From positions 8,064,501-8,128,500 of the forward strand of contig NC_084896.1 in NCBI RefSeq assembly GCF_958979055.1: DNA of 64,000 bases, in the 5' to 3' direction. Source of the stretch: Alnus glutinosa. Taxonomy: Eukaryota > Streptophyta > Magnoliopsida > Fagales > Betulaceae. Below are positions 37,589-49,934 of this stretch, piece by piece (position 1 is the first letter of the stretch; each line of letters opens with the position of its first letter). The notes beneath the pieces were generated by a model. That model was not told the origin of the DNA. It made no database searches and saw nothing but the letters and a program-made list of their open reading frames with translations. Made by a program: the position numbers and the translations under genes.

Positions 37589-40241
37589 TTGGTTAAACAT
37601 TTGTGTATGCTTGGTAGAAGATCATTTAACCTAGACTTGACATCTTTAGATCCCGAAATTGAAAGAACTCTTAGGAGAATGTTTAGAAATTCTGTTGAGA
37701 TGGGAGATAACATGCATGCGAATGAGAATGAGAGGAATCGGGGAGAAAACGTTGATCATACTAGGACACTTAGGGATTTGTTTGCACCCGTTGCAACAAA
37801 TTCTCCTTCATGTATAGTGTTACCCCCAACCAATGCCACTCACTTTGACCTCAAGCCTCATGTCATCCAACTCCTACCCGCATTCCATGGCTTGGACCTC
37901 GAAAATCCTTATAGCCATGTGAAGAAATTCAAAGACATCTATGCCACCTTCAAATTTCAAAATTTTTTTGAAGAGTCTGTGCATCTTAGGCTTTTTCCTT
38001 TCTCACTCCATGATAGAGCCAAGGCATGGTTGGATTCAAACATGCCTGGTTCCATCACTTCTTGGGAGAACTTGCTAAACAAGTTCTACAACAAATTCTT
38101 CCCCATGTCCAAAGTCAATGAGTGTAGGAAGGAGATAAGCTCATTTACTTAAGAAGAAGATGAGAAATTTTCTGAGAGTTGGGAGAGATTTCAAGATATG
38201 TTGATTAAGTGCCCTCCACATGGATACGAGAAGTGGAGACTCGTGCAATTTTTCTATCAAGGATTAACTCAATCCAACCATAGCATGATCGAGTCGATGA
38301 ACGGAGGCGCATTTCTGAGTTTGACGGGATAGGAGGCATATAGGACTTTAGATCAGTTATCCGACAATTCCCAACAGTGGGATTTTCAAGCTGTCGAGAT
38401 AAAGCTGCTCGCATTTAGAAGAAGGGAGGCATCTATGAGGTTAAGGAGGATATAGAATTAAAAATGAAGATAGATGCCCTCACCAAAAAGGTCAAAGCCT
38501 TAGTTGTTAGCAAATCCATGAATGCTGCCAATCCATTCCATGTTGACTGCTGTTCCATCTGTGCTAGTCTCATGCACTTAGCACAGACTTGCCCATCATT
38601 GCCGGCTTTTGTCGAGTCACCAATGGAGCAAGTGAACGCTTTCAACGACTATAGGAAGCAAGCCAATGGACCTTTCTCCGAATCATACAATCCAGGGTGG
38701 CGGAACCACCCTAACTTTTCTTGGAAGCAGAACCAGCCTATGACTCAAGGGGGAGTTCCTCACCAATCCCATACTCAATACCCCTCGAGATTTCATCAGT
38801 CAGTTCACCATCAAAGTCGTCCCAACCAGCCAGCACCGACATACCAAGCCCCTACTCAAGCCCTTGCCTCTTCTTCACAGTCTTCTTTGGAAGACACTCT
38901 TAAGGCTTTCATCCAGCTTACAGGCTAATCCATCAATGACGTGAAGAATGCTACCATGGTGAACACTCAAGCTATTGCCAAGATGGAGACCCAGATCGGG
39001 CAAATTGCTAGTCACCTAGGGGGGAGAGAGAAGGGAAAGCTCCATAGTCAGCCTGTGCCAAATCCAAAGTTGCAGTTCCATGAGGGAAGTTCATCCAATG
39101 CAGTGCATGGGCTGGAGCATGTGCAAGTCGTTGTCACACTTAGGTCAGGGAAACAAGTAGACAACCAAGTGGTTCACCCTGAGGAGAACCCTGCTGCACA
39201 AGAAGGACAAGGAAGCAGGAGCGTGGAAAAGGGAGATGCCGAGCCATCTACATTAGCTCTGACCATAGAGACTCTTCCTAGGTCGTTCATACCTAAGGCA
39301 CCATTCCCTGATAGACTTCTTGCGCCAAAGAAGGGAGGAAAGTTCGAGGACATTCTGGAGGTGTTCAAACAAGTGCAGATCAACATCCAGTTCTTGGATG
39401 CCATCCAGCAAGTGCCGTCTTACGCTAAGTTCTTAAAGGATTTGGTAACTGTAACGCGGAAAACCAATGTCCCAAAAAAAGTTTGCTTGACCGAGCAAGT
39501 CAGCTCAATCCTCCAGTGTAGGCTGCCTATCAAGTATAAGGACCCTGGATGTCCTACTATTTCCTGCACAATAGGCATCAGCCACATTGAGAAGGCACTG
39601 CTAGACCTTAGAGCCAGTGTCAATCTCCTACCCTATTCAGTTTACCTGCAATTGGGGTTAGGAGAATTGAAGCCCACCACTATGACACTGCAGTTGGCTG
39701 ACCGGTCAGTTAAGATACACGGGGAATAGTGGATGATGTTTTGATTAAGGTGGACAAGTTTTATTTCCCCGTGGATTTTATAGTGCTAGATACTGAGCCG
39801 GTACAGAATGTTGGAGTTCAGATACCGGTGATCCTCAGGCGACCATTCTTAGCTACTGCTAACGCCCTAATCAACTGTAGGACGGGGGTAATGAAGATAT
39901 CCTTCGGCAATATGACAGTGGAGCTGAACATCTTTGACATCAGCAAGAGGCCGAGGGAATGCGATGAGATCGGAAGTGCCTGCTTGATTGAGGAAATCAT
40001 AGAGGAAGAATCAAGCACCAAAGACCCCCTGGAGGCATGCTTTGCTCAGTTCAGAGAGGATTTGGACTTGGATGCGTTACTTGAGCAAGCAAATGCCGTT
40101 TTAGAATTTGCTCCTCTGGAGAGCAAGGAAGAAGAGGAGGCAACAATACCTGAGCCTCCTAAAAAGGAACTTAATCCCCTGCCGGACAATCTTAAGTATA
40201 AGTTCCTAGGTCCAGCCGAAACTTTGCCTGTAATCATAGCT
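37589..40241 (+). pseudogene. gag-protease region of the nested gypsy element, inactivated
   Basis: Frames 37589-38152, 38464-38928, 38941-39729 and 39729 onward together spell a gypsy Gag (FHGLDLENPYSHVKKFKDI, then FPFSLHDRAKAWL), a zinc-knuckle-like CCSICASLMH...CPS, and an aspartic protease region. A stop at about 38150-38152 interrupts Gag, another lies at 38926-38928, and a frameshift at about 39727 splits the protease. The protease core reads DLRASVNLLP where the family has DLGAS, a Gly-to-Arg change in the active-site motif (codon 39610-39612). No active product is expected. The frame past 40241 runs into CACTA sequence on the other strand and is spurious. Confidence 0.9.
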
Positions 40242-41598
40242 TGGTACTCCACCCCGACAAATCTGCGTAAGCTGGAAAGTCATTTATTGTCCACATCAAT
40301 GTTGCTCGCATCACAAACTTCTTTTTCATCGAAATGTCAAAAGTCGTCGCCCTGTTAACCCATAATTCCTCTAATTCTGATATTAGGGGTTGTAGGTAGG
40401 CATCTATATTCTTTCCAGTTGAAGTTGGGCATGAGATGATCATAGATAACATAATCTACGGTTGCTTCATGCAAAGCCAAGAAGGCAAGTTGTACGTTAC
40501 TAGCATGACTGGCTAAGTACTGTGGGAGTTGTTCATGTTCCCAAAAGGATTGAATCCATCAGCTACTAAACCAAGCCTGACATTGCGTGGATCTGAGGCA
40601 AATTCTAGGTGTCGTGCATCAAATGACTTCCATCTTTACCATCGGCCGGATGTCTTAATATGCCATCTTTTGTGCAAGCATCAACATGTCATCTCTTGTG
40701 GGTAGTAGAATGTTTTGTCATAAACAACCTCTGTAGTCTTGATATCAATGGAAACCACCGCAACACCTTAACCGGCCTTCTTTTTGATGTTCGAGACGAC
40801 ACCTCTTCGTCATTAGTCTCATCTTTCCACTTTGATTTTTCACACCATACAGTTGTTTAATTTATCGTTATCCCTACAAAACAACATACAATCATTGCGA
40901 CATGCTAGAATCTTCTCATATCCAAGCCTCAAGTCCCTAAAATACTTTTTGACCTCGTATGTATTGTTAGGTAATGTGCCCTCAGTTGGAAGCAACTCAT
41001 TGATGAACTCAAGCAAGGATGAGAAAATCGAGTTACTCCATCCACCCATACACTTAAAGTTATAAAGATGTACAATGACCCCCAATTTGCTATGTTTTGT
41101 ATTTTTATGTAGTGGCTTGTCTGCATTCTTGATCAAATTATAGAACTTTCTCGCACACTTGTCATCAGTGTTTTCTTGGGCTTCTTCCATAGCTTCAAGG
41201 TCAGCTCCCATTTGAGATCCACCCTCATCTACTCTCCCATCATGCATATGGAAAATGTCATGCAACATTTGATGCAACATTTTCTTCTCGTCAAGATTTG
41301 GTGCCCTATCAACTGATGTCGAACTTGAGCCTTCAATTACTGGCTCTGTATTATGGGAAGCGTTAATCGTTTCCCCGTGGCATACCCAATCAGTATAACC
41401 TTCCAACATCTCGGATTCACCTGTCAAATGGTTGTATACTTCCTCTAGCCTCAGATTCTTGCACAAGGAACACTTTTTACAAGAGCACACAATGAATTCT
41501 TTAGTTTTGGAGTTGCTAACTGCAAATAATACAAACTCTTTAACTCTATTAAATTACTCTCTCGAACCTCTAAATTTTTTCATCCAACTCTTGTCCAT
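40242..41598 (-). pseudogene. CACTA TNP2 transposase N-terminal part, with stops and frameshifts
   Basis: Translation starts at the ATG 41598-41596 with MDKSWMKKFRGSRE, the transposase-associated N-terminal domain, and hits TAA at 41556-41554 (codon 15, normally an aromatic residue). It continues in frame with the CSCKKCSLCKN zinc motif, LYNFKCMGGWSNSIFSSLL, and YEKILACRNDCMLFC. Further frameshifts near 40855 and around 40700-40500 are followed by MRATLMWTINDFPAYADLSG. The last CACTA residues (GWSTK) abut the gypsy truncation point. Order and motifs match TNP2 of CACTA elements. Confidence 0.9.
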
Positions 41599-41940
41599 AG
41601 CGTGACTACATTGCAAATACATAGTAAATGTGCTATGTTGTTAGATAAACGAAGTTTCTAGCTAAATATAACACAAAAATATAATGGCCATGACTCTAAA
41701 TAATTGAAAAGGAACACCAAATTAAGTGAAGGCTGAAATAGGTAAATATCGTTAGCATTCACATTTAGCTAAACAAATATATAGCTATAATTAATTAGTT
41801 AAAGGATTTTATTTATTTGTTTTAGTTACCCATTTGTCAAAGTATTTATTTATTTATTTCTTTATTCGTTTCCATGATCAATAAGGTTAACATGCATGAT
41901 TTATATTAAGTTACTATTTGTTAAATTATTTTTTTGCTAA

Positions 41941-41968
41941 TTGTTATATATATATATATATATATATA
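41941..41968. repeat. (TA)n microsatellite
   Basis: About twelve TA units in the 5' flank of the CACTA transposase. Confidence 0.8.
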
Positions 41969-42303
41969 GTATATTTTAGTATGCTATTATAATATGCATG
42001 CACGTAAGGACTATAAACCCTAAACCTCAAAGCTCAAACCACAAACCCTAGCTAAACCCAAACTCTTAAAACATGACTTCTTTGCTAAATTCTCGATCGA
42101 ATTGTCATCAAACCGTAGGGACCAATGACATTTCTTGAAAGACTTTCTTTCAGCAGCAAATCTTTCAGACCTGTTCCAAAGCTAGCTTATCTTTTATTTA
42201 CTTTGATCGCCCAAGCAATCGGTCGAACAAAGGTCCACAACTATTACTTCTTTTTTATTTTTATGCATATATGGCTCTCAAGCAAGCATGTATAGAAACA
42301 AGG

Positions 42304-42617
<314 letters not shown>

Positions 42618-42913
42618 AGCGAGAGAAAGAGATAAAGGGAGAGGATGCGCGTACCAGAAGCGCAATGGTGGCCGGTGAGTTTGAAGGTAGGCGGCAGTGT
42701 TTGTGTGAGAGACAGAGTGACGAACAATGTGTGTGCAACGCTTGGAAGGAGAGAGATGACGCATCCTAGCCTGTTTTTTGTGGAGAGAGTACTGCTATTT
42801 AGCCTGTTTTTCATTTTAATTTGATGAGATGGGGCGTGGCGTGGGACAGGTTTGTGTCCCTCGCGCACGCCCCCCGAATTAAAATAAATTTGTAAAAATA
42901 AAAAATTAATTAA

Positions 42914-43253
42914 ATTAAATTGGTGTCGCTTTTATATTAAACAACACTAAACTTGTAATTTGTGCCGCTTGAAAATGAACAATTTAATGCCACTTAATTT
43001 GAAAGCAGCATAAATTGGTGCCATCTTTATATTAAACGGCACAAAATTTGTAATTTGTGCCGCTTGAAAATAAACAATTTAATGCCACTTAATTTGAAAG
43101 CGGCATAAATTGGTGTCGTTTCTATATTAAATTGAACGATACCAAATTTGTAATTTGTGCCGCTTGTAAATAAACGACACCAATTTATGCCGCTTTCAGT
43201 TTCAAATTAAGCGGCATTAAAACTATGGTTTAGTGCTGTTTGAGAGAAACAAC

Positions 43254-43258
<5 letters not shown>
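42914..43258. repeat. Right subterminal repeats of the CACTA element
   Basis: Repeated GTGCCGCTT, AAGCGGCATAAATTGGTG and AAACGGCAC-type motifs in both orientations mirror the array at the other end. They are followed by an A run and then a T run of about 35-40 bases each (43258-43351) just inside the terminal TAGTG. Confidence 0.85.
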
Positions 43259-43297
<39 letters not shown>

Positions 43298-43306
43298 GGT
43301 TTAATT

Positions 43307-43352
<46 letters not shown>

Positions 43353-43360
43353 TAGTGAAT

Positions 43361-44281
43361 GTGTCTAATGAATTACGCCAGACAGGAGAAACCTATCTAT
43401 ATATTATGGAGTAATTCTAAAAATAATCTCTCATGTGTTACTCTTATATCCTTTAAAACATGATGTGACTTATAAAATCACCATTTGATCAAAATTCAAT
43501 AGTGATCAATCACAATCCTAATGGTGATTTTAAAAGCCACCTCATTTTTTGAGGGACACAAAAATGATACCAAAGAGATTTCTAGCATTACTTATATATT
43601 ACGTGCATAAAGACAACAAGCCCGTTAAATGTTGAAGTTTTCATTAAAAAAAAAAAAGTTTTCATTCAATTTTTCTAGTGTGAAAATGGGTTATTTTATT
43701 TGGAATCAATAAGTTATTTTCACAACTAACACTAAATCATAAAATGTTAAGAACAACTTTTTGGTATAGTGTAAACGATACGTTTCTTGATGTTCTTCAC
43801 GCTCTCACGTTCATTGCAAAACAACTAAAATTAAGAGACCTTATTGGGGACCCATTTTCCGGACTCCATCTAGATGAGCTGCCTTTCATTTATTTTTGGA
43901 AATTGCATTTTTCAGAGACAACTAGTTTGAGTGTCTATCTCCTGGGATAGGCCTTTCCAAGAGTCTTGTTGTCTTGACTCGAGACCCACAATTCTCTGTG
44001 GGTCGGTACTGGCCTTGAAGCCCATGATTTTTTAAATTGGCTTGCCTATAGTGAGATTCTTCCCAACATAAAACATAACAAAAAAAACAATAATATTAGC
44101 AAATTAGGATGATTAATTTCTAACCATTGTAACACCTTCGTTTATTATGGCGGTCGGTAAACAACCATATATAATACTAGTACGTTTCTTACAAATGTCT
44201 CAACCCGTCCTAATATAAGATCTAAACATCAGTTATAAATCGTCATAATATCTTTGTTATTTGGACGATTTATAATCGTTG
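43361..44281. other. Intergenic sequence between the CACTA element and the LINE
   Basis: AT-rich with no supported gene. The frame at 43744-43950 has no recognisable motif. Confidence 0.5.
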
Positions 44282-44298
44282 TAATATCTCACTTTCTT

Positions 44299-47221
44299 CT
44301 TCTTTTTTTTTTTTCTTTTTTTTTTGATAAGAAATACTAAAATACCATTAACTAGAAATTTCGGAAGACTCAAAGTCCTTCCTTACAGAGACTGCGATTG
44401 ATACCGGATAAGTATTTGCCCAGACAACAGAAACTTCTTGATTTACAGCCAAACGTGCTAAAGAGTGAGCCACACTATTACCCTCTCTCCCCACAAACTT
44501 CACCATACACTATTGGAAAGAATTGGTTTGTCTCTGTATATTGACAATAATAGGCTCAACTTTAACGTGCGATAAACTATCCGAAAGAATAGCTTTCACA
44601 ACCACCTGACAATCACCCTCCAACTGAAGACATTGGTAACCCAAAGCTCGACATAAACCGATCCCTTGCCTAGCTGCAAAAGCTTCCACCACCATCGGAT
44701 CAAGAACGTACTGGTGGAAGGAGCTGACCACTCGTAGGACACCATCGAAATGGTCTCGAAGAACCAGACCTACCCCCATAATCTTCTTCTTGATATCCAC
44801 AACCGCATCCCAGTAACCTTCTGGTGGACGACTCCATTTCGCAATAGCCACTTCGCCTGGAGGCCTACAGGTGTTGACAAAGGCTTGGGCTGATTGAAAC
44901 TTTGCCAAGAAGTCTGTAGCGACTTTTAACAAGTACATGGGCTGCAAATTGATACCTCCAAAAACCAGGTTATTACGCCTATGCCACATCTTCTAAGCCA
45001 CAACTGCCATCAATTCAACCTCTTGTGTGTCCAACCGATTGCATAAAGAGAAGAAAATCGATCGGAAATCCCCATCCTTGATTACCCCTTTTTGAAGTTT
45101 CAGAGTACATATTGACCATACAACACCTGCAGCCAAACATCTCCACAGAAAATGGCCACTCATTTCAACCTCGCAACCACACTATGGACAGAAAGGATCA
45201 GAGACACATTTCCTCTTGTAAAGCTTCTCCTTAGTTGGTAAGATATCATTGCATCCTTTCCATAAGAATAACTGAGTTGACCGTGGGATATTAAACTTCC
45301 AAATCAACTTCCACCCAGGATGGACAACCGAATTTGATGAAACGTCAGCTTGCACCCGCTGCATCAAATCAAGCTGAAGATGGTAGACACTATGTACAGA
45401 AAAAAACACCAGTGGAAGTAGCAGCCCAGATCAGTTTATCCTGGTTAGTTCTTGGTGATATGGCCATTCCACATATTTGATTAGCAACTTCCTAGGGAAA
45501 AATCTGCTCCACCACAAGTATATTCCACCAGTTTATATCTGGATTTATCAACTCACTCACTGTAGCATCTTCATGTAAGAAATTGATAAGAGCCTATACT
45601 TTATTGGAATGATAAGAGGGAAGCCACCAGTCTTTCCATACACGAATTCGGTTACCATTACCAACTCTCCAAATAGTGCCATCCTCCACAAGGTTTTTGG
45701 CATACCAAATACTCCGCCAAGCAAAAGAAGGGCGACTACCCAAATTGGCCTCCAGGAACCTTTTCCCCTATAATATTTCTCTTGAAAATTTTTCCCTACT
45801 AAAGTGTTAAGATTCTGCAATAGGCGCCAACCTTACTTTGCCAACAAAGCAAGATTGAAGGCAAAATGGTCCCTATACCCCAATCCACCGCTATCCTTTG
45901 AAACACCCATCCGTGACCACTTCATCCATGGTATACTCTTATCCTTCCCTTTATGCCCCCAACAAAACTGAGCCAACAGAGAATTTAGATCTTTCGTAAA
46001 ACCCTTAGGAAGAAGGAATACACTCATGGTATATGTTGACATAGCTTGAAGGACAGCCTTTATCAAAATCTCTTTCCTGGCATGGGAAATAAACTTTTTT
46101 TCCATCCGTCTATCTTAGCCCATATTTTGCTCTTAATCCCTGAGAAAGTACTACTCTTTGATCTCCCAATAATGGCAGGAAGACCAAGATACCTCTCATA
46201 ATGTTGTGTATAAGATACTCCTATTATCGCGATCAGCTCTTGCCGAATAATAAGGGAGTATTTCGGCTGAAAAACACAGAAGTTTTCTCTCGGTTAACCT
46301 TATGACCAGATGCTGCCTCATAACAAGCTAGAATTGACTGAATCTTCTCCCATTCCTGCACCTTAGCTTTACAAAAAAGCAAACTATCATCGACAAAAAG
46401 AGATGATTTATGTTAGTACCCCCCCTAGCAATAGGAAATCCAGAAATTAAACCCTCTCTTCTAGCTTGGTGAATTAGAGAACTCATTGCTTCTGCACACA
46501 AAATAAAGAAAAAATTGGAAAGAGGATCCCCTTGTCAAATCCCTCTAGTTGGCTTAATATGTCCATGCAGTTGGCCATTTACAAGAATCGAATAAGTTAC
46601 CGTGCGAACACATGACATCATCAAAAAGACCCATCGGTCATCAAAGCCTATCTTCTTCAAAATTGCCTCCAATAAATCCCATTCAACTCAATTATAGGCC
46701 TTACTCATATCGAGTTTAAGGGCTATAAATCCCTCATTTCCCTTCTTCCAAGTGTCCATAGAATGTAGAGTCTCAAAGGCAATTAGGATATTGTCGGCAA
46801 TGAGACACCCGGGGATGAAAGCACTTTGATCTTGAGAAATCACATTGGGCAAAAAAAAATTTAAACGATTTGCCAACACCTTAGCGATAAGCTTATAAAG
46901 GACGTTACAAAGACTAATAGGTCTAAATTCTATCATTTTTGTAGGGGAATGCACTTTGGGAATTAGATCAATATTAGTACAATTCAAACTCTCCTCTAAC
47001 CGACCCCCATTTAGAAAAGGCAAAACAACTTTACATATCTCTCCCCGCACAAAGTACCAATATTTTTGATAGAAAGCTACCGGCTATCCATTCGGACCCG
47101 GGGACTTTAGGGAATGCATTTGATTTAGAGCAAAAGTAACTTCCTCAACCGAGAAATGTTGAAGCAAAGATTGGTTCATCCTCCTTGTGACTTGAAGCTA
47201 AGGTTGGAGTTTGTTTTTTTT
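44299..47221 (-). mobile_element. 5'-truncated LINE (L1-type) retrotransposon with 17-bp target duplication
   Basis: TAATATCTCACTTTCTT is present at 44282-44298 and again at 47222-47238, a perfect target duplication. A poly-T tract (about 44299-44329) marks the 3' poly(A) tail on the minus strand. The minus strand encodes, in order, a reverse transcriptase, a zf-RVT domain and an RNase H-like domain. The endonuclease and ORF1 are missing, the usual 5' truncation. Open frames are interrupted by stops. Confidence 0.95.
44510..47200 (-). pseudogene. LINE reverse transcriptase / RNase H pseudogene
   Basis: Reverse-transcriptase block 47050-46688 has NCTNIDLIPKV, EFRPISLCNVLYKLIAKVL and QSAFIPGCLIADNIL. 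The catalytic FVDD is at 46397-46386, and blocks continue through 46105-45557. The zf-RVT region is at 45409-45182 (IPRSTQLFLWKG). The RNase H-like domain is at 44989-44510 (VLRDHFDG, EAFAARQGIGL, LEGDCQVVV). Two stops fall where the family has Arg: TGA at 46690-46688 (SKAYN then VEW) and TGA at 46537-46535 (RGI then QGD). Both fit CGA-to-TGA decay. Confidence 0.9.
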
Positions 47222-47238
47222 TAATATCTCACTTTCTT

Positions 47239-47581
47239 ATGATAGACAATGGATATAATTATATAAACCATAATAATATCCCCCTAATCCTTTTTATTAC
47301 CGAAAATTTCGGATCGGGGCGGAATTGTGTGGGTGACGGCTAGCCCTAACTACCGTTCTAGGCGTTTAACTTTAGCACAAATGCTGCACAGTAACTACCG
47401 GCCACGGCCCTCTCATGACGCATGGCTTCCCACTTTTCACCTACCCTTCCGCGCCTATGACTTCTTGTTTCACGCCTTCCTGGACCCTCCCTATTTCATA
47501 GCCTGGTACTCCTTTAGAAATCACAACCCCTCTCTCTCTCTCTCTCTCTCTCTATCTCTGTGCACTTGCTTTTTGCAATTG
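47239..47581 (+). promoter_or_regulatory. Promoter and 5' leader of CXE copy 1
   Basis: Sequence between the LINE target copy and the first CXE start. It ends with a CT-rich tract ((CT)n at about 47529-47552) typical of plant leaders. The open frame continues upstream of the chosen start but has no family similarity there. Confidence 0.45.
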
Positions 47582-48493
47582 ATGGCGTCAGGCACCACCA
47601 ATGAAATAACCCATGACTTTCCACCATTCTTTAAAGCCTACAATGATGGTCGCATAGAGAGGTACATGTCCCATGACCACGTCCCGGCTGGCCTAGACCC
47701 ACACACTCGAATACAATCCAAAGACGTTGTCATATCGCCCGAAACCGGTCTATCGGCCCGGATCTTCATCCCCAAAATCAACGGCTCTGATCATCAAAAG
47801 TTGCCGCTTCTCGTCCACTACCACGGCGGAGGCTTCTGCGTCGGATCACCGTTCGACACAATTTCTCACAAATTTCTCACGTCTCTGATTTCCCAGGCCA
47901 ACATAATAGTTGTTTCTGTTGACTACAGGCTGGCCCCAGAGCACCCGCTTCCAATTGCCTACGATGACTCCTGGGCCGCGCTGCAGTGGATCGGTACTCA
48001 TTCTAACAAGCAAGGACCCGAGCCGTGGCTGACCCAGCATGTGGATTTCGGGCGGGTTTTCTTGGCGGGTGAGAGCGCAGGGGCCAACATAGCCCACCAC
48101 GTGGCAGTCCGAGCTGGATTGGCTGGCTTGAAGATCGTCGGGGTACTGATGGTGCACCCCTTCTTCGGGGGCAAAGAGCGTGATGAAATGTACAAGTTTT
48201 TGAGCCCCACGAGTACCGGGTGTGACGATGACCCGAAACTAAACCCGGAAGTTGATCCGAATTTGTCGAGCATGGGGTGTGATAAGGTCCTGGTGTGCGT
48301 GGCAGAGAAAGACTGGCTGAAAGACAGAGGGGTGGCCTACTATGGGACTTTGGGTAAGAGCGGTTGGGGGGGTAACGTGGAAATATTGGAAACTAAAGGA
48401 GAGGACCATTGCTTTCATTTGTTCAACACTGAGGGTGAAAACGCTGCCGCATTGATGAAAAAGCTGGTTGATTTTATTAATATTGGATTATAG
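47582..48493 (+). CDS. Carboxylesterase, CXE / GID1-like alpha/beta hydrolase family, cluster copy 1
   Basis: An intact single-exon frame of 303 residues. The ATG at 47582 was chosen because family similarity (NEITHDFPPFFKAY) begins right after it; the frame extends 85 codons upstream without family features. It has the oxyanion motif HGGG (81-84), the nucleophile in GESAG (Ser165), candidate acid Asp244 in VAEKDWLKDRG, and His276 in GEDHCFH. The DYRLAPEHPLP block is intact. Family members hydrolyse acyl esters of small molecules in the cytosol, and the related HIDH-type enzymes dehydrate 2-hydroxyisoflavanones. The Ser nucleophile argues for an esterase, but the substrate is unknown. The residue before Ser is Glu rather than the commoner Asp. 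Confidence 0.93.
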   Translation: MASGTTNEITHDFPPFFKAYNDGRIERYMSHDHVPAGLDPHTRIQSKDVVISPETGLSARIFIPKINGSDHQKLPLLVHYHGGGFCVGSPFDTISHKFLTSLISQANIIVVSVDYRLAPEHPLPIAYDDSWAALQWIGTHSNKQGPEPWLTQHVDFGRVFLAGESAGANIAHHVAVRAGLAGLKIVGVLMVHPFFGGKERDEMYKFLSPTSTGCDDDPKLNPEVDPNLSSMGCDKVLVCVAEKDWLKDRGVAYYGTLGKSGWGGNVEILETKGEDHCFHLFNTEGENAAALMKKLVDFINIGL

Positions 48494-49200
48494 CCTAGGT
48501 GAATGAAAAATATGAAAAATTCGTACCTATATTCTTTAATGGTCCTTACCCTTTGGCCTTTACTGAATGAAAATAAATGTGTTTTGAGTGCGTGGGTATG
48601 GTTTTTTCATAGCAAAATTCAAAAAATACTATTTAATAAACAATTATATAATTATTATATAATTGGGATGATATGAAAATGACAATGACATTTAGATTTT
48701 AATTTTTCTTTGTACAAGTGAATTTTATTGATCTAAAGGTTGATTTTTACTGCTCCATTTCAATTGTATATCAATCATATTGTATAATATTAGAAGAGAT
48801 TCACAAAATCCATGAGATTGCATTAATGCATAAACAACCGTAGAGGGGAAGGGAGCGAATCATGGCTACATGTCGTTGGTCATTTGAGGAAGATTATCAG
48901 CGGCTTCCGTAGTATTGCGACCAAATGAGAATAACGAATTCAAGAAGATTTCATTTCAAGCATGGGTTTAAATGATGTTTGTTTTGCCTTTGAGAATTGT
49001 TTGGTTTTCATCTTTTACATATCTTTTGTCCATTTCGATACGACAAATTCACCATTGAATATGTGGGATCACATGGAACCAACATGTGATCCCACAGATT
49101 TAATGATAGACTTACAGAAAAGATGGGTAAAAAGATGGGCAAGAAATGAATGTGTAACATCTCTCTTTGCCTTTATCGTAGGTGTTAAATTTGGTCTTAC
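48494..49200. other. 3' flank of CXE copy 1, no gene
   Basis: It has an AATAAA-like signal (AAAATAAATG at about 48569) near the stop, then AT-rich sequence. The frame at 48962-49225 shows no recognisable motif. Confidence 0.5.
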
Positions 49201-49722
49201 ACGTAGGGGTAGTGCTGTAAATTAACCGAACCGAGTTGAGTTTTGGCATCCCGAACTGGCTCGTTTTAAAGGACCTCTAATCGAGCCAGGTTGAGAAACG
49301 TTTGTCTGAACTCGGCTTGTTGGTTACATACCCTAACTTAGGCTTGCAAAGAACACAATTTTGAGTTGAGCCGAGTACTTGAGCTCGAATTACAAAATGT
49401 CAAGCTGTTATCGGGTGGCTCAGGCTCAGACCCATTTAACAAATTTTATTTTTTTTAAAAGTTAAAAAAATAAAGAAAAGTTATTGAGAGAGTAAAATTA
49501 CAAGAAAATAGAAGAAGAACGTTGAAGAAAATAGAAAAGAAGAAAAGAAGAGTTGAAAAAATAAAATAAAAAGATGAGGCAGATGTTGATAGGCCTGGGA
49601 AAGGAAATGTAAAAGGTGTTTGATAGGTGGGCATTTAATTCATGAGGGTTAAGCTTTAATGGTTAAGATTCAAAGAGATAAATCGAATGGTTTTTTTAAA
49701 GGATATTTAATGTGCAAAATTA

Positions 49723-49934
49723 AGATCCCCTCAAATTCTTTGTCCGAATTTGATAGAATTCGGGCAGGTAGTTGTGAGTAAGCATTTATGAGACCCACCT
49801 GACCAAATAAAAGTTGGGCTGCCCAACTGCTTATCCGGTCAGGTGAATCTCATAAATGCTTACTCACAACAACCTGCCCGAATTGTATCAAATTCGGACA
49901 AAAAATTTGAGGACAAAAAATTTGAGGGGATCTG
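49723..49934. mobile_element. Hairpin-type MITE with near-complete stem
   Basis: The left half (AGATCCCCTCAAATT, TCGGGCAGG, GTGAGTAAGCATTTATGAGA) is followed by its inverted counterpart, leaving a loop of about 25 bases (around 49810-49830). The right arm has a second copy of AAAAAATTTGAGG. The whole 212-bp unit could fold into one long hairpin. It has no coding frame. Confidence 0.85.

Larger units (their letters stand above)
35364..40241 (+). mobile_element. Truncated Ty3-gypsy (Athila/Tat-like) retrotransposon nested in the CACTA transposase
   Basis: A 5' LTR (35364-36641, TGATGAG...ACACATCA) is followed by a primer-binding site at 36648-36665. This reads TGGCACCGTTGCTGGGGA, two mismatches from the complement of plant tRNA-Asp. 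Gag and protease sequence follow. The element stops at about 40241, just after the conserved KYKFLG...TLPVII block that precedes reverse transcriptase. Reverse transcriptase, integrase and the 3' LTR are absent. CACTA TNP2 sequence resumes immediately afterwards. Confidence 0.9.

Noticed and set aside
40242..40358. 3' end of the plus-strand frame 39729-40358 as gypsy protein
   Set aside because: Past about 40241 it reads antisense CACTA TNP2 sequence.
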